A stretch of 64,000 bases of DNA from Bacilli bacterium. GTDB lineage: Bacteria > Bacillota_I > Bacilli_A > RF39 > UBA660. How positions within the stretch are numbered: position 1 is the stretch's first letter; the number at the start of each line of letters is the position of its first letter. The stretch lies in the NCBI GenBank assembly GCA_017435465.1, contig JAFSEX010000038.1, positions 1 to 64,000 on the forward strand, given 5' to 3'. Positions 9,246 through 17,716 of this stretch are shown here, piece after piece. The notes below the pieces were generated by a model. It saw only the letters and a program-made list of their open reading frames with translations, did not search any database and was not told the DNA's origin. Position numbers and translations under genes: made by a program.

Positions 9246-9821
9246 ATGATTAGTTCTAAAAAGGAGTTAAAATATTTTTTATTATGTGATAAAATCGCAT
9301 TAAAAATAAATAAAAAACAAAAATTTCCAATTCCATTAGTTAATAATATTTGGAAATATGAAATTTTACTTAGAAAGTGTGAATATCACAAAAATACAAA
9401 ACATAAATTTAGATATTTATTATATAAGCTGAGACTGTTGAAATTAGGGGAAAAATTAACGATTAAAATTGATCCAAATGTTTTTGGGCCAGGATTAAGT
9501 ATTGCTCATTATGGTTCAATAATTGTTAACCCTAATTCAAAGGTAGGAAATAATTGTAGGATTCATGAAGGTGTAACAATAGGTGCAACAAATGGTTCAT
9601 CTAAAGCACCTCAAATAGGTGATAATTGTTTTATTGGTAGTGGCGCCAAAATAATAGGTGATATAAAAATTGGAAATAATGTTGCAATTGGTGCTGGAGC
9701 TGTGGTTGTAAAAGATATAGATGATAATGTAACTGTCGGAGGAGTTCCGGCAAAAGTAATAAGTCATAATAATTCCGCTAATAATATTGTAAACGCAGTA
9801 GAAATGGTTTCAAATTTATGA
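9246..9821 (+). CDS. Serine-acetyltransferase-like hexapeptide acyltransferase
   Basis: 191 residues. The C-terminal half is a left-handed beta helix built of hexapeptide repeats, running from SIIVNPNSKVGNNCRIHEGVTIG to IGAGAVVVKDI and ending in VGGVPAKV. The GLSIAHYGSI histidine segment is like CysE/serine acetyltransferases. In capsule operons such proteins usually O-acetylate a sugar from acetyl-CoA rather than make O-acetylserine, and that is my reading here; no cysteine genes lie nearby. The stop overlaps the flippase start by four bases. Confidence 0.8.
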   Translation: MISSKKELKYFLLCDKIALKINKKQKFPIPLVNNIWKYEILLRKCEYHKNTKHKFRYLLYKLRLLKLGEKLTIKIDPNVFGPGLSIAHYGSIIVNPNSKVGNNCRIHEGVTIGATNGSSKAPQIGDNCFIGSGAKIIGDIKIGNNVAIGAGAVVVKDIDDNVTVGGVPAKVISHNNSANNIVNAVEMVSNL

Positions 9822-11281
9822 ATAACAAAACAAATGATGGAATAAAAAAAAATTTCCTATATCAAACTATTTATGAAATATTAATATTATCATTACCTTT
9901 ATTAACTTCACCATATATTGCCAGAGTTTTGGGAGCAGAACAATTAGGAATATATTCTTTTAGTTATTCAGTTACATATTATTTTCAAATACTATGTGCA
10001 TTAGGAATAAAGTATCACGGTTCAAGAACAATATCTGCAGTTAAGCATAATAAGGAAAAATTAAATGAAAAATTTAATGAATTATTATTTGCACACTTTT
10101 TAATATCAATTATATCTCTATTGTTATATACACTTTATTCATTATTTTTTGTTAAAGATAATACTATAATTGCTCAAATCCAAATATTAAATGTTGTTTC
10201 AGCAATGTTTGACATTAGTTGGTTTTATTTTGGGATAGAAAAATTTAAAATAACAGCATTAAGTAGTTCATTTATTAAAATAATGACAGTTATATGTATA
10301 TTCATATTTGTTAAAAAAACTTCAGATTTATATATATATACTATTATTATGTCTGTTGGAATGTTATTAACACAATTAATAATGTGGAAATATTTATCTA
10401 ATTACGTAACAATATCAAAACCAAATTTTAAAAATAGTATTTCACATTTAAAACCTTTATTTATACTTTTTATTCCTGTTATAGCTTTAAGTATGTTTCA
10501 TTATATGGATAAAATTATGCTAGGATTTTTTAGTACAAAAATTCAGACTGGTTTATATGAAAATGCTGATAAAATTATCACTATTCCACTTACTGTAATA
10601 TTTTCATTTAGTACAGTAATGTTACCTAGAATGTCTAATCTTAAATCTAGTAACGAAGTTAAAAAATCAGAAAAATATATGGAAATGTCATTTAAATATA
10701 TGGAATGGATAGCACTTGGGATGACATTTGGATTATTTTGTGTGGCAGATAAATTTTCATTTATATTTTGGGGAAAGGAATTTGTTTCATGTGGTAATTT
10801 AATTAAAATCCTAGCATTCACATTACCCTTTTCTACCTATTCAAGTATTATAAGAACTCAATATTTAATGCCAAATCATAAGGATAAAGCATATACAACA
10901 ATAATGGTTATTGGTGCGTTAATAAATTTAATTGCTAATCTAATTTTGATATATAATTTTGATGCAATAGGGGTAGCAGTGGGTACTTTAATATCAGAAA
11001 TTATGGTTTGTTTAATGCAATCAATATATACAAAAAATATAATAAATCATACAAAATATTTAAAAATTATTTTTCCATATATTTGTCCAGGTATAATAAT
11101 GACAATTATAGTTGTTATTTTGAATAGAATTACACCATCAAGTATTGCTATGTTAATATTTGAAATATTAGTAGGCATAATTACTTATTTCTTAATATCA
11201 TTAATTTTTTTCTATTATGAAAAAGATAATTTAATTATTAATTATATGAAAAAGATTTTCAAAAAGAAGGCGATAAATTAA
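9818..11281 (+). CDS. Wzx-type polysaccharide flippase
   Basis: 487-residue MOP-superfamily exporter with about twelve to fourteen membrane spans. The N-terminus carries the family pattern ILSLPLLTSPYIARVLGAEQLGIYSFSYS. It should turn the lipid-linked repeat unit from the inner to the outer membrane face before polymerisation by the Wzy-like protein at 6696. Start overlaps the acyltransferase stop (ATGA), and the stop is immediately followed by the next start. Length is ordinary for capsule flippases. No defects seen. Confidence 0.9.
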   Translation: MNNKTNDGIKKNFLYQTIYEILILSLPLLTSPYIARVLGAEQLGIYSFSYSVTYYFQILCALGIKYHGSRTISAVKHNKEKLNEKFNELLFAHFLISIISLLLYTLYSLFFVKDNTIIAQIQILNVVSAMFDISWFYFGIEKFKITALSSSFIKIMTVICIFIFVKKTSDLYIYTIIMSVGMLLTQLIMWKYLSNYVTISKPNFKNSISHLKPLFILFIPVIALSMFHYMDKIMLGFFSTKIQTGLYENADKIITIPLTVIFSFSTVMLPRMSNLKSSNEVKKSEKYMEMSFKYMEWIALGMTFGLFCVADKFSFIFWGKEFVSCGNLIKILAFTLPFSTYSSIIRTQYLMPNHKDKAYTTIMVIGALINLIANLILIYNFDAIGVAVGTLISEIMVCLMQSIYTKNIINHTKYLKIIFPYICPGIIMTIIVVILNRITPSSIAMLIFEILVGIITYFLISLIFFYYEKDNLIINYMKKIFKKKAIN

Positions 11282-12475
11282 ATGAGTAATAAATTAATTT
11301 TAAACGATAAAACAAAATGTTGTGGATGTTTTTCATGTGAAAATATTTGTCCTAAACAAGCAATAGAATCTGTTTCAGATAATAGTGGTTCACTTTATCC
11401 TAAAATTGATTTAAATAAATGTATAGATTGTGGTTTATGCTCAAAAGTTTGTAATTATAAAAATCAAAAATATTATTTGAAACCAATAAAAGGTTATGTT
11501 GCAATAACCAAGAATGAAGGAATTTTAAAAAAAAGTACATCTGGCGGAATTTTCTCTACTATCGCTAAAAAATATATACAAGATGGATGGAAAGTTTGTG
11601 GTTGTATTGGATATTTTAAAAACGAAGAATATATTGTTGAACATGTTTTAACCGATGATTATAAAATAATAGAAAAAATGCAAGGCTCAAAATATGTACA
11701 AAGTTCAATAAAAAAAGTATTAATAGAAATTAAAAAATTATTAAATAATGGTGAAAAAATATTATTTTCAGGAACACCATGCCAAATTTCTGCTTTGAAA
11801 TTTTTTTTAAGAAAAGAATATAAAAACTTAATTACTATAGAAATTATATGTCATGGAGCACCAAGTTTAAAACTTTTAAATGATTATATTAAATTTTATA
11901 ATTTGAAAAATAATTGCACTTTAACTGATATTGTTTTTAGAACCAAAAAGTATGGATGGAAAAATATTGGATATATAAAATATAAAAAAAATAGTAAAAA
12001 TATAATAAAAACTAAAGATTTAATTTTTAATGAATCTTCATATTATTATTTGTTTGAAAAAGGGTACTTTTTTAGGGAAAGTTGTTATAAATGTTCCTTT
12101 GCAGGCGAAATGAGAATGGGTGATATTACCATTGGAGACTATTGGGGAATAGAAAAAGTACATCCTGAATTATTAAAAAAAATTAATATTAATATGGGAA
12201 CATCATGTTTAATAATTAATTCTAATAAGGGAACAAAAATTATCGAAAATTGTAGTGATTTATTTTATTTATTTGAATCATCTTTTGATAACATTAGAAA
12301 GTATAACAAACAACTAAATGTACCAACCAAAAGACCTGATGATTTAGATGATATAATAGAAAAATATAACAAAGAAGGATATATAGCAATAGATGATTTT
12401 TTTAGAAAAAAATATAAAAAATATTATATTCAAAAATTAAAAAATAAAGTAAAAAAGATATTGAGAAAATTATAA
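11282..12475 (+). CDS. Coenzyme F420 hydrogenase/dehydrogenase beta-subunit-like Fe-S protein
   Basis: 397 residues. The N-terminus holds two [4Fe-4S] ferredoxin motifs: C13, C16, C19, C23 and C47, C50, C53, C57. The rest resembles the FrhB/FdhB family (PF04422/PF04432), with STSGGIFSTIA, KYVQSS, the SGTPCQISAL cysteine motif and MRMGDITIGDYWG. In heterotrophic Bacillota these proteins occur beside polysaccharide pyruvyl transferases, as here, and not with F420 enzymes. A redox role in sugar modification is likely but unproven. It is directly adjacent to the flippase and is the last gene before the spacing of 39 bases to ugd. Confidence 0.8.
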   Translation: MSNKLILNDKTKCCGCFSCENICPKQAIESVSDNSGSLYPKIDLNKCIDCGLCSKVCNYKNQKYYLKPIKGYVAITKNEGILKKSTSGGIFSTIAKKYIQDGWKVCGCIGYFKNEEYIVEHVLTDDYKIIEKMQGSKYVQSSIKKVLIEIKKLLNNGEKILFSGTPCQISALKFFLRKEYKNLITIEIICHGAPSLKLLNDYIKFYNLKNNCTLTDIVFRTKKYGWKNIGYIKYKKNSKNIIKTKDLIFNESSYYYLFEKGYFFRESCYKCSFAGEMRMGDITIGDYWGIEKVHPELLKKININMGTSCLIINSNKGTKIIENCSDLFYLFESSFDNIRKYNKQLNVPTKRPDDLDDIIEKYNKEGYIAIDDFFRKKYKKYYIQKLKNKVKKILRKL

Positions 12476-12514
12476 TTTATAGTTATATATATAATTTACA
12501 TAAAGGAGACAAAT

Positions 12515-13681
12515 ATGAAAATAGCAGTAGCTGGGACAGGCTATGTAGGTTTATCTATTGCCACATTGCTTAGTCAAAAACATGAAGTGGTTGCACTTGA
12601 TGTAATAAAAGAAAAAGTAGATATGATTAATAATAGGATTTCTCCTATTAAAGACAAATATATAGAAGAGTATTTTGCAACTAAAGATTTAAATTTAGTA
12701 GCTACATTAGACTATAAAGAAGCATTCAAAGATGCTAAATTTATAGTAATTAGTACTCCAACTAATTATGATGAAATTGAAGGATATTTTGATACTTCTT
12801 CAGTTGAAGATGTAATTAAAAAAGTAATTGATATGAATATTGATACTACTATGGTAGTTAAATCTACTATTCCAGTAGGATTTATTGAAAATATGAAGAA
12901 AAAATATAATATAGATAATATTATGTTTTCACCTGAATTTTTAAGAGAAGGTAATGCTTTATATGATAATCTATATCCTTCTAGAATAATAGTAGGTGAA
13001 AAAAGTGAAAGAGCAAATGAATTTGCTAATTTATTAAAAGAATGTTGCTTAAAAGAAGATGTAACTATTAAATTTATGAATAGTACTGAAGCAGAAGCAG
13101 TTAAATTATTTGCTAATACATATTTAGCACTTAGAGTATCATATTTTAATGAATTAGATACTTATGCTGAAATAAATGGGTTAAATACTCAAGATATTAT
13201 TGAAGGAGTATGTTTAGATCCTAGAATTGGTAATCACTATAATAATCCATCTTTTGGATATGGAGGTTACTGTTTACCAAAAGATACTAAACAATTACTT
13301 GCAAACTACAAAAATATTCCACAAAACTTGATAGAAGCAATAGTTAAATCTAACGATACTAGAAAAGATCATATTTCTAATATGATTTTGAATAAAAAAC
13401 CAAAAGTGGTTGGAATATATAGATTAACTATGAAAACTAATTCTGATAATTTTAGAGCAAGCGCAATTCAAGGTGTTATTGAAAGAATTAAAGGTAAAGG
13501 AATTGATGTTGTTATTTACGAACCAACATTAAATGATGATTTATTTAATGGATGTAAAGTAATAAAAGATTTTGATGAATTTAATAATTTAATTGATGTT
13601 GTAGTAGTTAATAGAATTGATGATAAAGTTAAAACAATACAAGATAAAATATATTCAAGAGATTTATTTGTAAGAGATTAA
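12515..13681 (+). CDS. ugd: UDP-glucose 6-dehydrogenase
   Basis: 388 residues, the usual length of the short bacterial Ugd form. It oxidises UDP-glucose to UDP-glucuronate with two NAD+. NAD-binding GTGYVG is at residues 7-12, the STPTNYD motif follows, then FSPEFLREGNAL, and the catalytic cysteine is Cys253 in GYGGYCLPKD. It supplies the uronic acid for the epimerase at 2020. A strong AAAGGAG site and a 39-base gap precede it. Whether the substrate is UDP-glucose or another UDP-hexose is not certain, but the catalytic set is complete. Confidence 0.9.
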   Translation: MKIAVAGTGYVGLSIATLLSQKHEVVALDVIKEKVDMINNRISPIKDKYIEEYFATKDLNLVATLDYKEAFKDAKFIVISTPTNYDEIEGYFDTSSVEDVIKKVIDMNIDTTMVVKSTIPVGFIENMKKKYNIDNIMFSPEFLREGNALYDNLYPSRIIVGEKSERANEFANLLKECCLKEDVTIKFMNSTEAEAVKLFANTYLALRVSYFNELDTYAEINGLNTQDIIEGVCLDPRIGNHYNNPSFGYGGYCLPKDTKQLLANYKNIPQNLIEAIVKSNDTRKDHISNMILNKKPKVVGIYRLTMKTNSDNFRASAIQGVIERIKGKGIDVVIYEPTLNDDLFNGCKVIKDFDEFNNLIDVVVVNRIDDKVKTIQDKIYSRDLFVRD

Positions 13682-13697
13682 TTGAGTTGGTGATCTT

Positions 13698-15113
13698 ATG
13701 AAAAATAAAAAAGTTAAAATAATAAAAATAATAATATCTATAATAATATTAATATTATCTTTAATATGTTTTAAATATATTAAGGATATGAATATATTAC
13801 CAAATAAATATTTATATCTATTTCTGTTAATACTATTAATAATAAATCTTATCGCAATATTCTTATCATTTAAAAAAGGCAAAATAACCAAAATAATAAG
13901 TGGAATACTATATATATTAATTGGTGTAATATCAATACTTGGTATTAAATATTCTAGTGCTACTATTAAATATTTAAATAAAGGATTTAATAATAATGTA
14001 GAAACAACTACATACAATGTTATTGTTTTAAAAAATAGTAATTATAAAGAGTTAAAAGATTTAAATAATACAAAAATGGGATATTTATTTAATGATGTAG
14101 ATAATGATAAATATTTAGATAAAATAAAAGAAGAAATAGATGTTGAATTAAAAGAAGAAGATTTTTTAACAATATATACTGATTTAATAAATAATGAAAT
14201 ATCAGCTATAATAATTAATGAAGCATATTTAGATATTATTGAAGAACAATATAAAGACTTTAGTGATAACACTAAAATATTATATAGTTTAAATATTAAA
14301 AATAAAGTTAAAACTAATAATGATATTTTAAAAGAATTAAAACCAGTTAATATATATATATCTGGTAGTGATTCAAGAAGTAATACTATTACTGATAGTA
14401 CATTATCAGATGTTAATATAATTGTTACACTTAATCCTAAAACACATACAATGTTATTAACTAATATTCCAAGAGATTATTATGTACAATTACATGGAAC
14501 TACAGGTACTAAAGATAAACTTACTCATGCGGGATTATATGGTATTGAAATGAGTAAGAATACATTAGAAGATTTATTTGGAATAGAAATTGATTATTCA
14601 ATTAAATTAGGATTTCAAAGTGTAGTTGAAATAGTTGACTTAGTTGGTGGGATAGAAATATATAGTGATACAGCATTCAATTCATTTCATAAAAAAGGTT
14701 GGTATGTAAAAAAAGGTATAAATTATATGGATGGTGAAAAAGCACTTGCTTATGCTAGAGAAAGATATGCATACTCAGATGGTGATTCACATAGAGGACG
14801 TAATCAACAACAAGTAATTGAAGCAATATTTAATAAAATAGTTGCGGATAAAACCATATTGTTAAAATATGATAGTTTACTTAGTAAATTTAGTAAACTA
14901 TATAGAACAGATATTCCTAAAGAATTTGTAACTTTATTAATAAAACAACAATTAGAAGATATGTCTTCATGGACTATTGAAAAACAAAGTGTAGAAGGTA
15001 AAGGTACGTTAGGACAAACTTATTCTATGCCAGGACCTAATTTATATATTACAATACCTAATCAAGATACAATAAATAGTGCAGTTCAAAAAATAAATGA
15101 AGTTAGTAAATAA
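13698..15113 (+). CDS. LytR-CpsA-Psr (LCP) family cell-wall polymer ligase
   Basis: 471 residues. Four hydrophobic segments in the first 100 residues give a membrane anchor. An external insert of about 100 residues follows, then the LCP catalytic domain with SGSDSRSN, DVNIIVTLNPKTHTMLLTNIPRDYYV, the arginine-rich ALAYARERYAYSDGD and HRGRNQQQVIEA segments. LCP enzymes transfer lipid-linked polymers such as capsule or teichoic acid to peptidoglycan outside the cell. The extra membrane spans and the insert resemble the larger CpsA/Cps2A-type members found in capsule loci. It begins 16 bases after ugd. Confidence 0.9.
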   Translation: MKNKKVKIIKIIISIIILILSLICFKYIKDMNILPNKYLYLFLLILLIINLIAIFLSFKKGKITKIISGILYILIGVISILGIKYSSATIKYLNKGFNNNVETTTYNVIVLKNSNYKELKDLNNTKMGYLFNDVDNDKYLDKIKEEIDVELKEEDFLTIYTDLINNEISAIIINEAYLDIIEEQYKDFSDNTKILYSLNIKNKVKTNNDILKELKPVNIYISGSDSRSNTITDSTLSDVNIIVTLNPKTHTMLLTNIPRDYYVQLHGTTGTKDKLTHAGLYGIEMSKNTLEDLFGIEIDYSIKLGFQSVVEIVDLVGGIEIYSDTAFNSFHKKGWYVKKGINYMDGEKALAYARERYAYSDGDSHRGRNQQQVIEAIFNKIVADKTILLKYDSLLSKFSKLYRTDIPKEFVTLLIKQQLEDMSSWTIEKQSVEGKGTLGQTYSMPGPNLYITIPNQDTINSAVQKINEVSK

Positions 15114-15186
15114 AATTTAAAAAATTAGTCGAAAAAAGAGAATAATCACATATTTGCTGGGTATAATATAGTAGAAGGTGGTAAAT

Positions 15187-15273
15187 ATGTGGTTATTTAT
15201 TTTAATATTAATATTATATTTTATAATGTGGTGTTCAGTTAGAGTAAGTTCAAACTGTAATGATGATGAATAA
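15187..15273 (+). CDS. Small single-pass membrane peptide, 28 residues
   Basis: Short frame starting MWLFILILILYFIMW and ending SSNCNDDE, so one membrane helix with a short acidic tail containing one of its two cysteines. GAAGGTGG lies six bases before the ATG, TATAAT lies at 15162-15167 without a clear -35 box, and a terminator hairpin follows at 15277-15303. These boundaries support a real gene although there is no recognisable family. It sits between the LCP gene and the CpsC gene and could be a small regulator of either complex. The function is unknown. Confidence 0.5.
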   Translation: MWLFILILILYFIMWCSVRVSSNCNDDE

Positions 15274-15276
15274 ATT

Positions 15277-15308
15277 AAGATATTATTGGAATTTTAATAT
15301 CTTTTTCT
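15277..15308 (+). terminator. Intrinsic terminator after the small membrane peptide
   Basis: AAGATATTA at 15277-15285 pairs with TAATATCTT at 15295-15303 and is followed by a T-rich run. It ends the upstream transcript, so the cps trio starting at 15410 needs its own promoter. Confidence 0.7.
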
Positions 15309-15351
15309 TTTACATATAATTTACATAAAAACCAAAACTTGGCATATTTTA

Positions 15352-15382
15352 TTGATAAAAAAACTATATATTATGATATAAT
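15352..15382 (+). promoter_or_regulatory. Possible promoter of the CpsC-CpsD-CpsB genes
   Basis: TTGATA at 15352-15357 and TATAAT at 15377-15382 have a rather long 19-base spacer. An overlapping TATGAT at 15372-15377 would give a spacer of only 14. The position between a terminator and the next operon supports some promoter here. Confidence 0.45.
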
Positions 15383-15409
15383 TGTTATGTGAATATAAAG
15401 AGGTGCGAG

Positions 15410-16075
15410 ATGGAAGAAATTGATTTAAAAGAATTATTTGAATTTTTTATGAGTAAAATTGGTTTACTTATTGTTATAACAGTTTGCGTTTGTTTATTAG
15501 GATCAATATATGGATTATTTTTGCAAACACCAATGTACAGTTCATATACTACAGTTGTATTAAGTTCTGAAACAACAATTACTCAAACAGATGTAACACT
15601 TAATAAAAACTTAGTTAATACATATGCTGAAATTGTTAAATCTAGAAGAGTATTAGATCAAGTTATAGACGAATTATTACTTGATAGTAGTTATGAACAA
15701 ATGGTAGGTAAAATATCAGTTAGTACTGTAAACAACACAGAAATAATTAAAATTACTGTAAATGATAAAAATCCTAATAAAGCTAAAAACATTGCCAATT
15801 CAACTGCAAATTACTTTACAAAAGAAATTGTAGAATTATATGATATGAACAATGTCAATGTCTTAGATGAAGCAATTATCTCAGAAAAACCATATAATAT
15901 AAATATTATTAAACAACTTGTACTTTATTTTGCTATTGGATTTATATTGGGTATTGGAATTCTATTTATAATATATTATTTTGATAGAACTATCAAATCT
16001 ATTGAACAAGTTGAACAAAAAATTAAACTTCCAATTCTTGGTGGAGTTCAAGATAATAGTAGGGGAGGTAAATAA
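15410..16075 (+). CDS. Capsule chain-length/kinase-modulator protein (CpsC/YveK-like)
   Basis: 221 residues with the Wzz-like architecture of Gram-positive CpsC proteins. There is a membrane helix near residues 15-35, an external domain, and a second helix near 170-195, followed by a short cytoplasmic tail ending KIKLPILGGVQ. The external part has the family segment NTYAEIVKSRRVLDQVI. It activates the partner BY-kinase encoded two bases downstream and helps set polymer length. ATG 15410 is preferred because GAGGTG lies six bases upstream; the longer frame from 15389 begins before that site. Confidence 0.85.
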   Translation: MEEIDLKELFEFFMSKIGLLIVITVCVCLLGSIYGLFLQTPMYSSYTTVVLSSETTITQTDVTLNKNLVNTYAEIVKSRRVLDQVIDELLLDSSYEQMVGKISVSTVNNTEIIKITVNDKNPNKAKNIANSTANYFTKEIVELYDMNNVNVLDEAIISEKPYNINIIKQLVLYFAIGFILGIGILFIIYYFDRTIKSIEQVEQKIKLPILGGVQDNSRGGK

Positions 16076-16077
16076 AT

Positions 16078-16746
16078 ATGAAAAACGAATTAGTTGTATT
16101 TAATAAACCGAAAGCTAATATAAGTGAAGATATTAGAACAATTAGAACAAATTTACAATTTACCTCATCAGTACAAGATGCTAAAGTTTTATTAGTTACA
16201 AGTTCTGTACCAGGAGAAGGAAAAAGTTTTATTAGTAGTAATCTAGCATGCGCTTTTGCACAAACTGAAGAAACAACACTTTTAATTGATAGTGATCTAC
16301 GTTTAGGTAGATTGCATAAAATATTTAATGTTTCAAATGAAAGAGGATTATCAAATTTACTTGCTTCAAAAGATGTAAAAAAATGTCTTCCATATATTAA
16401 TAGTACGCAAGTTGAAAATTTATTTGTAATTCCCCGTGGAACAGTTCCACCAAATCCAAGTGAACTTTTAAATTCTCAAAATACAAAAGATTTAATTGAA
16501 TATTTAAAAACTAAATTTGATCATATAATATTTGATGGAGTACCAATAAACGGTCTTCCAGATTCACTTGTTATGGCAAATTTTGTGGACCAAGTAATTA
16601 TTGTATCTGCAGTTGGATATACAAAAATAGATGAATTAGATGAAACAAAAAAAGCATTACAAAAAATTGATGCGAATATTGCTGGTGTTATTGTAAATAG
16701 AACAAATAAAGTTAAACGTGGAAAATATGCTAGTTACTATGAATAG
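16078..16746 (+). CDS. Capsule tyrosine autokinase (CpsD/EpsB-like BY-kinase)
   Basis: 222 residues. Walker A is PGEGKS at 45-50, Walker A' is LLIDSDLR at 68-75, and the FDHIIFDGVP segment corresponds to Walker B. BY-kinases of Gram-positives phosphorylate a tyrosine cluster at their own C-terminus and act with the CpsC membrane protein. Here the cluster is short: Y217, Y220 and Y221 in the last six residues. The N-terminal SEDIRTIRTNLQF motif is the subunit-contact segment. It is flanked by its activator and its phosphatase, a standard regulatory trio. Confidence 0.9.
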   Translation: MKNELVVFNKPKANISEDIRTIRTNLQFTSSVQDAKVLLVTSSVPGEGKSFISSNLACAFAQTEETTLLIDSDLRLGRLHKIFNVSNERGLSNLLASKDVKKCLPYINSTQVENLFVIPRGTVPPNPSELLNSQNTKDLIEYLKTKFDHIIFDGVPINGLPDSLVMANFVDQVIIVSAVGYTKIDELDETKKALQKIDANIAGVIVNRTNKVKRGKYASYYE

Positions 16747-16755
16747 GGTGATCAA

Positions 16756-17469
16756 ATGACAGATATTCATTCACATATATTATTTGATGTAGATGATGGA
16801 AGTAGTAATATAGAAGAAAGTATTGAATTATTAAAAAAATTAAAGAGTATTGGATTTAAAAATGTTATATTAACTCCTCATTATATTGAGGGTAGTGATT
16901 ATTGTAGTTTAAATCAAGAAAAACTTGAGAAAATTGAAATACTAAAAAGTGAAATAAAGAAAAATAATATTGATATTAATATATATTTGGGTAATGAAAT
17001 ATTCATTAATGATAATATTATTAAATCTATTAAAGATGGTAAAATATACCCATTAAATAATACTAAATATCTTTTAATAGAATTACCATTTTATAATCAA
17101 ATCCTAAATTTAGATGATATATTATTTGAAATAACACATGCTGGATATATTCCAGTAATTGCTCATCCAGAAAGATATTCTTACTTTCAAGAAAATTATA
17201 AATTAATTGATTCATTAAGAGAAAATGGAGTGTTATTCCAAGCAAATTATTCTAGTATTCTAGGCCATTATGGAAAACAAGCTAAAAAATTACTTAAATA
17301 TATGCTTAAACAAAAATATATTGATTATCTAGGAACAGATATTCATCATATAGGTAAAACATTTGTTATTGATAATTTTGAAAAAATAAATAAGAAAATT
17401 AAAAAAATTACAAAAGAAGAATATTATAATCAAATAATTAATAATTGTAATAATTTGATTTCAAAATGA
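16756..17469 (+). CDS. PHP-type tyrosine-protein phosphatase (CpsB/YwqE-like)
   Basis: 237 residues. The N-terminus MTDIHSHILFDVDDGS has metal ligands H5 and H7, followed by LTPHYIEG, the central GNEI acid, the AHPERYSYF motif and GTDIHHIG near the C-terminus. This is the manganese-dependent CpsB/CapC phosphatase family that removes phosphate from the BY-kinase tyrosine cluster. It begins nine bases after the kinase gene and completes the trio. Two terminator hairpins follow. Confidence 0.9.
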   Translation: MTDIHSHILFDVDDGSSNIEESIELLKKLKSIGFKNVILTPHYIEGSDYCSLNQEKLEKIEILKSEIKKNNIDINIYLGNEIFINDNIIKSIKDGKIYPLNNTKYLLIELPFYNQILNLDDILFEITHAGYIPVIAHPERYSYFQENYKLIDSLRENGVLFQANYSSILGHYGKQAKKLLKYMLKQKYIDYLGTDIHHIGKTFVIDNFEKINKKIKKITKEEYYNQIINNCNNLISK

Positions 17470-17493
17470 GAATATATGATTATTCTCTTTTTC
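17468..17493 (+). terminator. Intrinsic terminator after the cpsB-like gene
   Basis: GAGAATA at 17468-17474 pairs with TATTCTC at 17481-17487, followed by T-rich sequence. It overlaps the stop codon of the phosphatase gene. Confidence 0.65.
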
Positions 17494-17505
17494 TTTATTC
17501 TAAAA

Positions 17506-17541
17506 AACACAAAATTAGTAAATAAAATTTTGTGTTTTTTA
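17506..17541 (+). terminator. Second intrinsic terminator
   Basis: AACACAAAATT at 17506-17516 pairs perfectly with AATTTTGTGTT at 17526-17536, followed by T residues. It backs up the previous terminator and insulates the DUF1016 gene from the capsule operon. Confidence 0.8.
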
Positions 17542-17631
17542 TTTTATATAAATTTTCATATTTTAAAATCATTTACATTAATAAAAACTGAATTTTTGAT
17601 AATTAATTTATTTATATTTAATTTACTCCAT

Positions 17632-17661
17632 ATCACAAATATTAAATATTTGTGATTTTTA
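17632..17661. repeat. Near-perfect 25-bp palindrome upstream of DUF1016 copy 2
   Basis: ATCACAAATATT at 17632-17643 and its reverse complement at 17645-17656 flank a single base, and TTTTT follows. It could be a terminator or an operator for the gene at 17717. The hairpin would have almost no loop as drawn, so some inner pairs must open in RNA. Confidence 0.55.
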
Positions 17662-17716
17662 TAGTTAAATTAATTATGTTAATATGCTAATAAAGGATGA
17701 TTTGAGGTGCATATAT

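Noticed and set aside
9246-9821. Serine acetyltransferase for cysteine synthesis
   Set aside because: Fold is CysE-like, but the position between pyruvyl transferase and flippase favours a polysaccharide acyltransferase.
11282-12475. True F420-dependent hydrogenase subunit
   Set aside because: It lies within a polysaccharide operon next to a pyruvyl transferase gene, a common setting for this family outside methanogens; no other F420 genes are visible.
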